Shown in pieces: positions 1 through 7,456 of a stretch of 12,351 nucleotides of DNA. Location of the stretch: positions 1 to 12,351 of the forward strand of contig CAYOBW010000209.1 in assembly GCA_964402115.1 (NCBI GenBank), in the 5' to 3' direction. The DNA comes from CAYOBW01 sp964402115. GTDB taxonomy: Bacteria; Verrucomicrobiota; Kiritimatiellia; UBA8416; CAYOBW01. The stretch's first letter is position 1, and each line of letters begins with the position of its first letter. Made by a program: the position numbers and the translations under genes. The notes beneath the pieces were generated by a model. The model did no database searches and was not told where the DNA came from. It saw only the letters and a program-made list of their open reading frames with translations.

Positions 1-66
1 TGGTGTTTTGCGCGCCCCCCGCCGTGCCGCCCTCAACAAACCAAAATCACACCCCCCTCAAAAGCG

Positions 67-123
67 CCTTGCGCCTCCGGCGCTGTGCGGCGAAACTACC
101 CCATGCACCAAGGAGGCGCAAGG
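67..123 (+). promoter_or_regulatory. Inverted repeat that would sequester the Shine-Dalgarno of the metallophosphoesterase gene
   Basis: Positions 67-78 (CCTTGCGCCTCC) are the exact reverse complement of 112-123 (GGAGGCGCAAGG), separated by 33 nt. The downstream arm contains most of the AGGAGG Shine-Dalgarno (111-116) that serves the ATG at 126, so in mRNA this 12-bp GC-rich stem would hide the ribosome binding site. A competing small hairpin, GCGCC (71-75) with GGCGC (79-83) and loop TCC, uses part of the upstream arm; the two folds exclude each other. The repeat is directly visible. A switch-like or thermometer-like role is inference; it may instead be a dispersed repeat that happens to include the ribosome binding site. 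Confidence 0.5.
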
Positions 124-125
124 TG

Positions 126-2372
126 ATGCACAATGTGGGATGTTGGATCCTGGCCGGGTTCGTGCTGGCAGTGGCGGGGTGGGGACGGGCAGAGGACGAA
201 CCGTGGGTGTTTGCTGTGGCCGGCGATTCACGCAGCGATGTGCCGTCCCTTCCGGTCAATACGAACATACTCGGTGAAATCGCCCGGGCGCTGGCGGCCG
301 AGGCGCCCGAGCTCGTGCTGTTCTCGGGCGACCTCGTCTACGGCCCGCCGGCTACGGAAGCGGCCCTCCGGCTCTGGAAGTCCACGATGGCCCCGGTTTA
401 CGACGCCGGCATCCGGGTTTACCCGATTCGCGGCAATCACGATATTGGCAGCGGCTGGACCAACGTTTTTGCCGAACTGCCGACCAACGGTCCCGCCAAC
501 GCCCTGCGCTACACGTACGCCGTGACCAATCGCAATGCCCTGTTCCTGGCCCTCGATGTGTACGGGACGGTGTACAACAAGGTGGATCAGAACTGGGTCG
601 ACAGCCAGCTCGCCTCGAACCGCCTGCCGCACGTCTTCGTCACGGCGCACTCGCCCGCGTTCAAGCTGCAGCACACGGACTGCCTGGGCGCCTATCCCGC
701 GGACCGGGACAGGTTCTGGCTTTCCCTGACGCGGGCCGGGGCCCGGGTCTACTTCTGCGGCCACGACCATTTCTACGATCACGCCAGGATCGACGACCGC
801 GATGGCAACCCGGTCAACGATCTGCGCCAGTTCATCGTGGGCACCGCGGGAGCCCCCTTGAGGGATTACGCGGGCGGCTACGACGGCAACAACGGCTCGT
901 GGACGCCGGTGCGCCTGCTGCACGAGACGCAGTTCGGCTACCAGGTGGTGCGGGTGGATGGCCCGCGCGTGACCGTGACCTGGAAGCGGCGGGTGGCGGC
1001 GAACCTCTTCGTGGCGGCGGAAACCTACCGCTACAACGCGGCGCGCAGCGTGGCGCTGACCCGGTACGTGGCTCCGGCCGGCGCCCACCGCGCGCCCTAC
1101 ACGAACTGGGTGGCTGCCGCCACGAACCTCCAGGCGGCGGTGGATGCGGCTGACGACGGCGACACGGTCCTCGTGACCAACGGGACCTACGCGACCGGCC
1201 CGGTCACGCTGCAGGCGGGCGTGCCCTGCCGCCTGGCCCTGTCCGGGGCCGTCACCGTGCGCAGCGTCAACGGCGCCGCCGCGACGCGGATCGTGGGTGG
1301 CGGGCAGGCGGGCGCAAACGCCGTGCGCTGCGCCTACGTGGGGCAGGGGGGGCGGCTGATCGGCTTCATGTTGACCAACGGGTGTACGCGCGCCGACGGC
1401 GACGAGCTTACGGCCCAGAGCGGCGGCGGGGTGTGGTGTGCCGCCGGCGGCGTCGTGTCGAACTGCGTGATCGCCGGCAACGCCGCGGGCTCCACCGGCG
1501 GCGGCGCGACGCTTGCCCCGCTCGCCGTGCTGGCGGACAGCGAAGTGACCGGCAACACGGCCCAGCACGGTGGCGGCGTCTTCTGCGCGGCGGGCGGCCT
1601 CGTGCGCCACTGCACGATCGCGGGCAACGCGGCCTCCGGCACGCTCTTCGGTGGCGGCGGCGGTGTGTTCTGCTACAAGGGCGGCACGGTCGTGAACAGC
1701 ATCCTCTACCACAACAGCGCCGCGAACGGCACCAACTGGTTCTTCTCCACCTCCGGCGCGATCCAGTACAGCTGCACGACCCCCCTGCCGGAAGCCACGT
1801 GCCTGACGGCGGACCCGCGCTTTGTCGACGTCCGCGGGCGTGATTTCCGCCTGGCGGCCCAATCGCCCTGCATCGACCGGGCCGCCGCGGCGTGGGCCAC
1901 CGGGCGCGACCTCGACGGCCTGCCGCGGCCGCTGGACGGCGACGCCAACGGCAGCGTGGCGGCGGACCTGGGGGCGCACGAATGCCTGAACCCCGTGTCC
2001 GATTCGGATGCGGATGGCTTGCTCGACGCGGCGGAGCTGAACGTGTGGGGCACGGACCCTCGGCGCGGCGACAGCGACGGCGACAGCGCCCCGGATGGTA
2101 ACGAGGTCGGGGCGGGCACGGATCCGCTGAATGCGCAGGACTGGTTCCGCATCCTGGCCGTCGGCGTCGAGACGAACGCGACGGGAGTGGTGGTTGACTG
2201 GAGTGCGGTGCCGGGGCGTTTCTACCGCGTGTTCGGGACGACGAACCTGGTTTCCGGCGCGTGGAGCAACCTGTACGAAACGACGGCGACCGGCGCGCGG
2301 CTGCGCTACACGAATGACGCCGCGTCCCCCGCGCGCGCTTTTCGCGTGCGGGTGTGGCCGGCCCTGCCGTGA
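126..2372 (+). CDS. Secreted metallophosphoesterase fused to a right-handed beta-helix and TSP3-like Ca-binding repeats
   Basis: The start at 126 is chosen because AGGAGG lies 9 nt upstream and it yields a clean signal peptide (residues 1 to about 22, ending GWGRA). The product is 748 aa. Residues 26-300 form a calcineurin-like phosphoesterase: GDSR (33-36, in place of the usual DxH), GDLV (68-71), GNHD (103-106), AHS (174-176) and GHDH (212-215) supply the metal ligands. Residues about 324-620 begin with YTNWVAAATNLQAAVDAA and contain Gly-rich repeats with GGGV and NCVIAGN/HCTIAGN turns, typical of a right-handed parallel beta-helix. Residues 625-668 hold DSDADG, DSDGDS and GTDP motifs of thrombospondin type-3-like Ca-binding repeats. 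The last 75 residues look like a beta-sandwich ending FRVRVW. The substrate is unknown: phosphoesters of nucleotides, lipids or surface polymers are all possible. The protein is probably exported to the cell surface. The next gene starts 92 nt downstream on the same strand. Confidence 0.85.
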   Translation: MHNVGCWILAGFVLAVAGWGRAEDEPWVFAVAGDSRSDVPSLPVNTNILGEIARALAAEAPELVLFSGDLVYGPPATEAALRLWKSTMAPVYDAGIRVYPIRGNHDIGSGWTNVFAELPTNGPANALRYTYAVTNRNALFLALDVYGTVYNKVDQNWVDSQLASNRLPHVFVTAHSPAFKLQHTDCLGAYPADRDRFWLSLTRAGARVYFCGHDHFYDHARIDDRDGNPVNDLRQFIVGTAGAPLRDYAGGYDGNNGSWTPVRLLHETQFGYQVVRVDGPRVTVTWKRRVAANLFVAAETYRYNAARSVALTRYVAPAGAHRAPYTNWVAAATNLQAAVDAADDGDTVLVTNGTYATGPVTLQAGVPCRLALSGAVTVRSVNGAAATRIVGGGQAGANAVRCAYVGQGGRLIGFMLTNGCTRADGDELTAQSGGGVWCAAGGVVSNCVIAGNAAGSTGGGATLAPLAVLADSEVTGNTAQHGGGVFCAAGGLVRHCTIAGNAASGTLFGGGGGVFCYKGGTVVNSILYHNSAANGTNWFFSTSGAIQYSCTTPLPEATCLTADPRFVDVRGRDFRLAAQSPCIDRAAAAWATGRDLDGLPRPLDGDANGSVAADLGAHECLNPVSDSDADGLLDAAELNVWGTDPRRGDSDGDSAPDGNEVGAGTDPLNAQDWFRILAVGVETNATGVVVDWSAVPGRFYRVFGTTNLVSGAWSNLYETTATGARLRYTNDAASPARAFRVRVWPALP

Positions 2373-2464
2373 GGCCGCCGCCAGCTCTCGACACCGCAGG
2401 CTGAACACGTCATGCCGACAATTTGCCCTTGACCCGGCGGCGGGTGACGCACGATGGTACGCGG

Positions 2465-3790
2465 ATGAAAACACTCGTGTTGCTGATTGGGCTGGCGGCG
2501 GCAAGCGCCGCGGGGGCGGAGGAGTACACGCTGCACACGTTCCGGAAGGCGCAGCTGACGCCGGAGTTCTGGAGCGAAGGGTGCGCGTTCGGCGATTTCA
2601 ACCATGACGGGCACGCGGACGTCACCGCCGGTCCTTTCTGGTGGGAAGGGCCGGCTTTCACGCAGCGGCACACGTTCCGGCCGGCCGACAAGACCTCCAC
2701 CGTCAAGCGTCCCGACGGCTCGACGTTCACGATCAACGGCTACCGCGGCACGCTGGGCAACGACAACGACTACTCGGACAACTTCTACACCTTCGCGCGC
2801 GATCTCAACGGGGACGGGTGGGATGACATCCTGGTCGTGGGGCTGCCGAGCACGCAGCTGCGCGTCTATCTCAACCCGCGCGGCGTGGCGGCGGACGGCG
2901 GCCCGGGCCATTGGCCGGTCAGCGAGGTGTTCGGCCCCGTGGACAACGAGTCGCCCGGCTATGCGGACCTGACCGGCGACGGCGTGCCCGAGCTCGTGTG
3001 CAACTCCGACGGCTTCTTCGGGTACGCGCAGATGGGCACCAATGCCACCCAGCGCTGGACCTTTCACCCCATCACGCCGAAGGGCAAGTGGCACAAGTAC
3101 TCGCACGGCCTCGGCTGCGGCGACCTCAACGGCGACGGGCGCGCCGACCTGGTGGAGCAGGACGGCTGGTGGGAGCAGCCCGCCGCCCTGGCGGGCGATC
3201 CTGTCTGGACCTTCCACGGTGTGCCGTTTGCGCCGACGACGGGCGCCGCGCAGATGCTTGTTTACGACGTGAATGGGGACGGGCTGAACGACGTCATCAC
3301 CTGCCTCCAGCCCCACGGCTACGGACTGGCCTGGTACGAGCAGTATCGCGAGGGCGACGAGCGCCTGTTCCGCCCGCACCGCTTCGTTGGCAAGGCGCCG
3401 GCCGAAAGCCCGTACGGCGTGTGCTTCTCGCAACCGCACGCGCTGGCGCTGGCCGACGTGGACGGCGACGGCGTGAAGGATCTCCTTGTCGGTAAGCGCT
3501 TCTGGGCGCATGGCCCGACGGGCGACGTGGATACGAACGGGCCGGCCGTGCTCTACGGGTTCCGGATCATGCGCGGACCGGGCGGGAGCGTGGATTTCGT
3601 GCCGTACCTGATCGACGATGCATCCGGCGTCGGGATGGACATCGCGGTGGGGGACGTGGACGGCGACCGGCGGCCCGATCTCTGCGTGGCCAACAAGCGC
3701 GGCGTGTTCGTCTTCCGGCACGAGGTGCGCACCGTTTCCCGCGCCGAGTGGGAGCAGGCGCAGCCCAAGCGCCTGGCGGCGGCGCCGTAG
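2465..3790 (+). CDS. Secreted FG-GAP/VCBS-repeat protein, predicted seven-bladed beta-propeller
   Basis: The ATG at 2465 is preferred over an upstream TTG at 2423 because it places a compact signal peptide (MKTLVLLIGLAAASAAGA) at the N-terminus; no strong Shine-Dalgarno is visible. The product is 441 aa. Seven EF-hand-like Ca-binding loops occur: DFNHDGHAD (44-52), DLNGDGWDD (113-121), DLTGDGVPE (168-176), DLNGDGRAD (220-228), DVNGDGLND (268-276), DVDGDGVKD (331-339) and DVDGDRRPD (397-405). In the FG-GAP/VCBS family each loop marks a propeller blade, so a full seven-bladed propeller is likely. Such proteins are secreted and usually bind ligands or partners; no catalytic motif is visible. The gene follows the metallophosphoesterase by 92 nt and may be cotranscribed with it. 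The last blade has DGDRR where the others have DGDG or DGHA-type loops, so it may bind Ca more weakly. Confidence 0.85.
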   Translation: MKTLVLLIGLAAASAAGAEEYTLHTFRKAQLTPEFWSEGCAFGDFNHDGHADVTAGPFWWEGPAFTQRHTFRPADKTSTVKRPDGSTFTINGYRGTLGNDNDYSDNFYTFARDLNGDGWDDILVVGLPSTQLRVYLNPRGVAADGGPGHWPVSEVFGPVDNESPGYADLTGDGVPELVCNSDGFFGYAQMGTNATQRWTFHPITPKGKWHKYSHGLGCGDLNGDGRADLVEQDGWWEQPAALAGDPVWTFHGVPFAPTTGAAQMLVYDVNGDGLNDVITCLQPHGYGLAWYEQYREGDERLFRPHRFVGKAPAESPYGVCFSQPHALALADVDGDGVKDLLVGKRFWAHGPTGDVDTNGPAVLYGFRIMRGPGGSVDFVPYLIDDASGVGMDIAVGDVDGDRRPDLCVANKRGVFVFRHEVRTVSRAEWEQAQPKRLAAAP

Positions 3791-4117
3791 GTCGGACGGC
3801 GGAAACGACTGGCGGTTCGCATTATGGCCACCGGCAGGTGCCTGGGCCGCTTGTCTGAGACTTCAGTCACAAGCTACGGTCAGCGTGACGTGGGACGCGG
3901 GCAAGGCCCTGTTCGGTGAAATCAGGGGCGAAGCCACCTACTTGGTCAAGTGCGCATGAGAAGCCTTTGTCGTGCCCGCGCACCGGTTCGCATCCAGACT
4001 CGGATTGCCTCCAATCGTGGGTATGGCACAGTGCTTGCTTATACGACACGCAGCGGCCGCGATTCCCTTGGTCGGATGCCCGGCAGGGGTTGGACCGGGG
4101 GCAATCGGTGAAAAAGG
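3791..4117. other. Intergenic region, 327 nt, carrying a sigma-54 promoter
   Basis: No convincing coding sequence is seen on either strand; the short open frames here lack ribosome binding sites and family features. It separates the secreted-protein pair from the signalling operon. A -24/-12 promoter sits at 4024-4039. Upstream of it, GTGCGC (3950-3955) and GCGCAC (3978-3983) form an inverted repeat with a 22-nt spacer, centred about 83 nt before the predicted transcription start. That is a weak candidate for an activator site. No terminator with a T-run follows the FG-GAP gene. Confidence 0.6.
4024..4039 (+). promoter_or_regulatory. Sigma-54 (RpoN) -24/-12 promoter
   Basis: The sequence TGGCACAGTGCTTGCT fits the sigma-54 consensus TGGCAC-R-N4-TTGC-W at every defined position. 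The GG (4025-4026) and GC (4037-4038) doublets have the required 12-nt register. The predicted transcription start is near 4050, giving a leader of about 68 nt before the ATG at 4118. In this family transcription needs an AAA+ enhancer-binding activator; none is encoded in the window. I saw no second match of this quality upstream of the other genes. Confidence 0.65.
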
Positions 4118-5779
4118 ATGTGTAACTTGCGATTAGGCGGGTTGGGGTTCACGATGTTTACGAAACGCGTGCATAACGACTTCTCGTTCTTGCGAAAAAC
4201 GGTGGTCTGGCTGCCCTCTTTCGCGGTCTGCCTGCAGGCCCTGGCCTATCTGCCTGAGACGACGCGTTACGAGAATTTCGATGCCAGTCGCCAAACCGAG
4301 TTCCTGCGAGTTGGCCAGCGGGATATCGCTCTTCAGGTCGTCAATATCAAGATGCCTCTGGCGGTTGGCCAGCGGTTCGATCTCTTCCAGCAGAGTCGCA
4401 CGCATTATGTTGTTGTGATGCCCGCGCCCTCCGGTCTGCATCACTTGGCGGCGATCCCGGTAAAGGACGCTGGCGGGAACGACACGGCCTGGGTCACGAA
4501 CGAGAAGCGGGTCATTCTGGGCAGGGCGACGGAGACTTGCGAGGGCGTCTTCTTCCTCTGGCGGAACGAGTTGCTGCCGTTCTTGGACGACGCGCCCGGC
4601 GCCGTGCGCGTGGTGGTGGAGCGTTACGGACGGCAGGTGGTGCTCGATCTTCCCAAGCCGCTGGATGGCTTGACCCGGGAGGTGCGCCCGCCCCGCAAGC
4701 CGCCGGCCACGGTAGCCACCCGATCGCCGACCGTCGCTGCGACCCCGCCACCGACGCAGAAACAGCCCGTGGCGCCGCCTGTCATCGTGCGGAAGCCTGT
4801 CGTTCGTGTTCCGCCTGCGGTTGCCGCGCCGGCGCCTGCCGCCCCTGCGCCTGCCGCCCCTGCGCCCCTGCCCACCAACGCGACCGTGGCCCGGTCGACC
4901 GCGCCAACCCCCGCTCCTCTCTCGCCGCCTGTACGAGAACCTGTTCCTGCACAGCCGGTTACGGCTCCCGTCGCCACGGCCGGTGTCACAAGCGCGGTGC
5001 CGGCCGCCATGGTTGGGCGCGCCCCCGAACCTGTACCCGTACCGCATCTCGCTGTTGATCCGGCCGCTGCGCTGACCGGCGGCCTCGCCATCGTGCGCGC
5101 GGCGCCCGAGGGCGTGCCGGCCCGGGTGCTGCCGCACGTGGGTCCGCTGGTGGCAGCCGTCGTGTCGAACGAGGCGGGTCTGGCGGGAGCTGTGAATCCA
5201 ACGGTCGTGAAAGTGGGGCGGCCTGACACCCCTGCGCGGACCGGGCCGCTGACGCATTTCTTCACGCGCAACGCCCTCCTATTTGAATTCCTTCTCATGG
5301 TGTGTGCTGTTGAGGGGGCGCTCCTGGTCCGTCTGCGTCGGCAGCAGGCCCTGACACGCGAAGTGGCGGGCGGCGTGCTCTCCGTCGAAACCCTCGGCGA
5401 ATCGCAGGTGCTGAGCGGCATGGATGATCAACTGGCAAAAGGACACGAACTGGCGGGATCCCTTTCCCAGTTCTCGATCATGCAGATCCTGCAGTTGCTG
5501 TACGCCGCCGAGGAGAGCGGCGTGTTGTGGGTTTCGTTCGCGGACGGCTCGCGGTTGCACAAGTTGCTGTTCGACAAGGGACAGCTCATCGACGCCGAGT
5601 TCGGCGACATGCGCGGCATGGCGGTGCTGAAGCGCGTCATGAGTAACACCAAAGGTTCGTTCACCTTCAAACGCGAGACCATGGACGGACATGCCCGCAT
5701 CTTCAAACAGGATACGATGTCGTTGATCCTCGGCGCAGCGCAGATGATTGACGAAGGGCACGCGACCGTGAAAGCCTGA
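4118..5779 (+). CDS. Membrane-anchored DUF4388 (PATAN) protein with extracytoplasmic domain and Pro/Ala-rich linker
   Basis: The ATG at 4118 has GGTGA (4107-4111) 6 nt upstream; an in-frame ATG at 4154 is an alternative that would shorten the N-terminus by 12 residues. Product of 553 aa: a hydrophobic export segment (about 29-43, WLPSFAVCLQALA); a 145-residue segment of unknown family (about 44-188); a Pro/Ala/Val-rich linker (about 189-380); one membrane helix (385-404) followed by RLRRQQ, which by the positive-inside rule puts the C-terminus in the cytoplasm; and a DUF4388/PATAN domain (446-520) with the family-like pattern LAGSLSQFSIMQILQLL, a central GVLWVSF strand, and a KGSFTF ending. 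DUF4388 domains occur in bacterial signalling, gliding and polarity proteins. The layout suggests a receptor or scaffold that passes an outside signal inward. It is the first gene of a likely sigma-54-driven operon, 16 nt before the methyltransferase. Confidence 0.75.
   Translation: MCNLRLGGLGFTMFTKRVHNDFSFLRKTVVWLPSFAVCLQALAYLPETTRYENFDASRQTEFLRVGQRDIALQVVNIKMPLAVGQRFDLFQQSRTHYVVVMPAPSGLHHLAAIPVKDAGGNDTAWVTNEKRVILGRATETCEGVFFLWRNELLPFLDDAPGAVRVVVERYGRQVVLDLPKPLDGLTREVRPPRKPPATVATRSPTVAATPPPTQKQPVAPPVIVRKPVVRVPPAVAAPAPAAPAPAAPAPLPTNATVARSTAPTPAPLSPPVREPVPAQPVTAPVATAGVTSAVPAAMVGRAPEPVPVPHLAVDPAAALTGGLAIVRAAPEGVPARVLPHVGPLVAAVVSNEAGLAGAVNPTVVKVGRPDTPARTGPLTHFFTRNALLFEFLLMVCAVEGALLVRLRRQQALTREVAGGVLSVETLGESQVLSGMDDQLAKGHELAGSLSQFSIMQILQLLYAAEESGVLWVSFADGSRLHKLLFDKGQLIDAEFGDMRGMAVLKRVMSNTKGSFTFKRETMDGHARIFKQDTMSLILGAAQMIDEGHATVKA
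4832..4861 (+). repeat. Two perfect 15-bp tandem units in the Pro/Ala linker
   Basis: GCGCCTGCCGCCCCT occurs at 4832-4846 and again at 4847-4861, followed by a partial third unit. It encodes part of the APAPAAPAPAAPAP stretch of the DUF4388 protein. Perfect DNA identity suggests recent slippage duplication, so linker length may vary between strains. Confidence 0.8.
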
Positions 5780-5795
5780 CAGGACACGACGGTTC

Positions 5796-6497
5796 ATGGC
5801 CGAAGCCTCCATCCAGACGCGCATCGCCGAGCTGCAGCGCGATCTCTCCGTCCGCTTCCGCCTGGCCGCCCGCACTGTGCAGGCGGGCGCACGCACATGG
5901 ACCGTGTACCTGGCGGCGGACATGGACGAATTGCTGGACGCCCTCATCGCCAAGGGCACGGACCATCCCGACGTGCGCGACGAGCGGCTGCCGTACTGGG
6001 CCGATATCTGGCCTTCCGCCCTCGCCCTTGCCGCCCGCGTCGCCCGCGAGGGGTGGATCAGGCCCGACCAGTGCGTGCTGGAACTGGGCTGCGGTCCGGG
6101 GGTGGCGGGGCTGTGCGCGGCGGAGGCGGCGCGCGTGGTCGTGTCGGACCTGCAGCCCGACGCCCTCCAATTGGCCACGCTGAACTGGCTGGTCAACGTG
6201 GGGCGGGCGCCGGAGACGTTGTTGCTGGATTGGCGCGATCCGCAGCCAGCCTGGGCCGCGGACGTGCTGCTGGCTTCGGATGTCGCTTACGAAGCCCGTT
6301 TCTTCATGCCGCTGATCCGCACCTTTCAAACCATGCTGCGGCCCGGCGGTTACGCCATTCTGGGTGAGCCGGGGCGCCCCGTGGCGCGCCCGTTCTTCGA
6401 GCAGCTGGCGGCGGCGGGATTCGCCGTGACCGGTTACCCGGAGCCGGCGGGACCGACCGGTGGCGTGACCGTCTACCGCATCGAGCGGGGCGCATGA
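5796..6497 (+). CDS. Class I SAM-dependent methyltransferase, ETF-beta lysine methyltransferase-like (METTL20/methyltransferase-16 type)
   Basis: The ATG at 5796 lies 16 nt after the preceding stop; AGGA at 5781-5784 is a plausible ribosome binding site. The product is 233 aa with no signal peptide, so cytoplasmic. It has LPYWADIWPS (65-74), the W-x-x-x-W-P signature that precedes the SAM fold in the methyltransferase-16 family; motif I VLELGCGPG (94-102); the acidic residue after strand 2 at D119 (VVSDLQP); and motif IV-like DVLLASDVAYE (156-166). Late in the fold GEPGRP (190-195) resembles the D-P-G-R-P segment of ETF-beta lysine methyltransferases. The likely reaction is transfer of methyl from SAM to a protein lysine, but the substrate is inferred from family resemblance and no ETF gene is nearby. 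It sits between a DUF4388 protein and a cNMP-binding/rhodanese protein, probably in one transcript. Confidence 0.82.
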   Translation: MAEASIQTRIAELQRDLSVRFRLAARTVQAGARTWTVYLAADMDELLDALIAKGTDHPDVRDERLPYWADIWPSALALAARVAREGWIRPDQCVLELGCGPGVAGLCAAEAARVVVSDLQPDALQLATLNWLVNVGRAPETLLLDWRDPQPAWAADVLLASDVAYEARFFMPLIRTFQTMLRPGGYAILGEPGRPVARPFFEQLAAAGFAVTGYPEPAGPTGGVTVYRIERGA

Positions 6498-6576
6498 ACG
6501 CGCTATTGGCGCTCGCTTCGTACCATGTGATTTTGGCATGCTTTCGTACGGCTGGTCAGAGGGAGGTTGGTGCAAC

Positions 6577-7362
6577 ATGAGTTTGCTATCGGCGTTGCTA
6601 AGGAAGGTCAAGGCGTTCGAACAGTGTAACGGGGGGCGGCAGGATTGGTGTTTGAAACTCCGCCAGATGCAGTTGTTCCGCGACATGGATGACGCCCACT
6701 TCAGCGAATTGTGCGCCCGCATGGAGGCGCTGCCGTGCGGGGCGGGCGAGGTCATCATTCGCGAAGGGGAGGAGGGCGACTTCTACTACGTGATCGTCAG
6801 CGGCGCGGCCCGTGTGACCCGCAAGGCGCCCGGGGCCGCCGCGTCGCCGGTCCCCGACGCGCTGGAGTGGTCGTCCCCGCACCATTCCACGGCCGCTGCC
6901 GCGGCGCCGGACGCGTCCGCCGCCGTGACGTTGGCCGACCTCGATGCCGGCTGTGGATTCGGCGAGGAGGCCCTGATTTCGAATGCCAAGCGCAACGCCA
7001 CGGTGACGATGACCGCCGAGGGCACGCTGATGCGCCTCGCCAAGCACGATTTCGACGAACTGCTGAAGGAGCGGCGCCTGCGCTGGCTCACGCTATCGGA
7101 GGCGCTGACCGCCGTTTCGGGCGGGGCCCGCTGGCTGGACGTGAGGCCCCAGGGCGACCGGCGCGCGACCGGCACGCTCTCCAACTCCCTGCTCCTGCCC
7201 GTCCAGGATGTGCGTAAACGGGCGGGCAAACTGCTCGACGCCAGCACGCTCTACATCTGCTATTGCGACTACGGGCGCATCAGCGCTGTCGCCGCTTTCC
7301 TGCTGCGCCAGGCGGGCTTCAACGTGGCCGTCCTGCTGGGCGGAATCAGCCGGATGCCGTGA
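6577..7362 (+). CDS. Cyclic-nucleotide-binding domain fused to a rhodanese domain
   Basis: The ATG at 6577 is chosen because GGAGGT (6562-6567) lies 9 nt upstream; an in-frame ATG at 6538 has no such site. The product is 261 aa, without signal peptide or membrane helix. Residues about 30-165 form a cNMP-binding beta-barrel: LFRDMDDAHFSEL at the start, FYYVIVSGAARV, then GFGEEALISNAKRNATV (127-143), the phosphate-binding cassette with its Arg. Residues 83-117 are an Ala/Pro/Ser-rich insert between barrel strands, longer than usual in this fold. Residues about 172-261 form a rhodanese domain with WLDVR (186-190), active-site loop CDYGRIS with Cys230 (230-236) and the closing VLLGGI. The catalytic Cys is kept, so sulfur transfer is possible. 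The same two-domain order is known from other bacteria. The likely role is cNMP-gated sulfur or redox signalling, which is inference. Confidence 0.85.
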   Translation: MSLLSALLRKVKAFEQCNGGRQDWCLKLRQMQLFRDMDDAHFSELCARMEALPCGAGEVIIREGEEGDFYYVIVSGAARVTRKAPGAAASPVPDALEWSSPHHSTAAAAAPDASAAVTLADLDAGCGFGEEALISNAKRNATVTMTAEGTLMRLAKHDFDELLKERRLRWLTLSEALTAVSGGARWLDVRPQGDRRATGTLSNSLLLPVQDVRKRAGKLLDASTLYICYCDYGRISAVAAFLLRQAGFNVAVLLGGISRMP

Positions 7363-7456
7363 GGGCCGGCGGGGGCGGTTGGGGAGTCCTCACGTGATCG
7401 GACCCGGCCGGGCCGGAGCGGAGCGGCTCCCGGGCTGCCGCTGAAAGGGTTGGGAT

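Noticed and set aside
228..2504. Very long open frame on the minus strand opposite the metallophosphoesterase gene
   Set aside because: It mirrors the + strand gene; the translation is Arg/Ala/Val-rich with no domain motifs. High GC content creates such shadows.
3870..3960. Possible cyclic-di-GMP (GEMM) riboswitch because of GACGC and GGGCAAGGCC fragments
   Set aside because: The fragments are in the wrong order and the paired helices of the GEMM fold are absent. They also lie upstream of the predicted sigma-54 start near 4050, so they would not be in that transcript.
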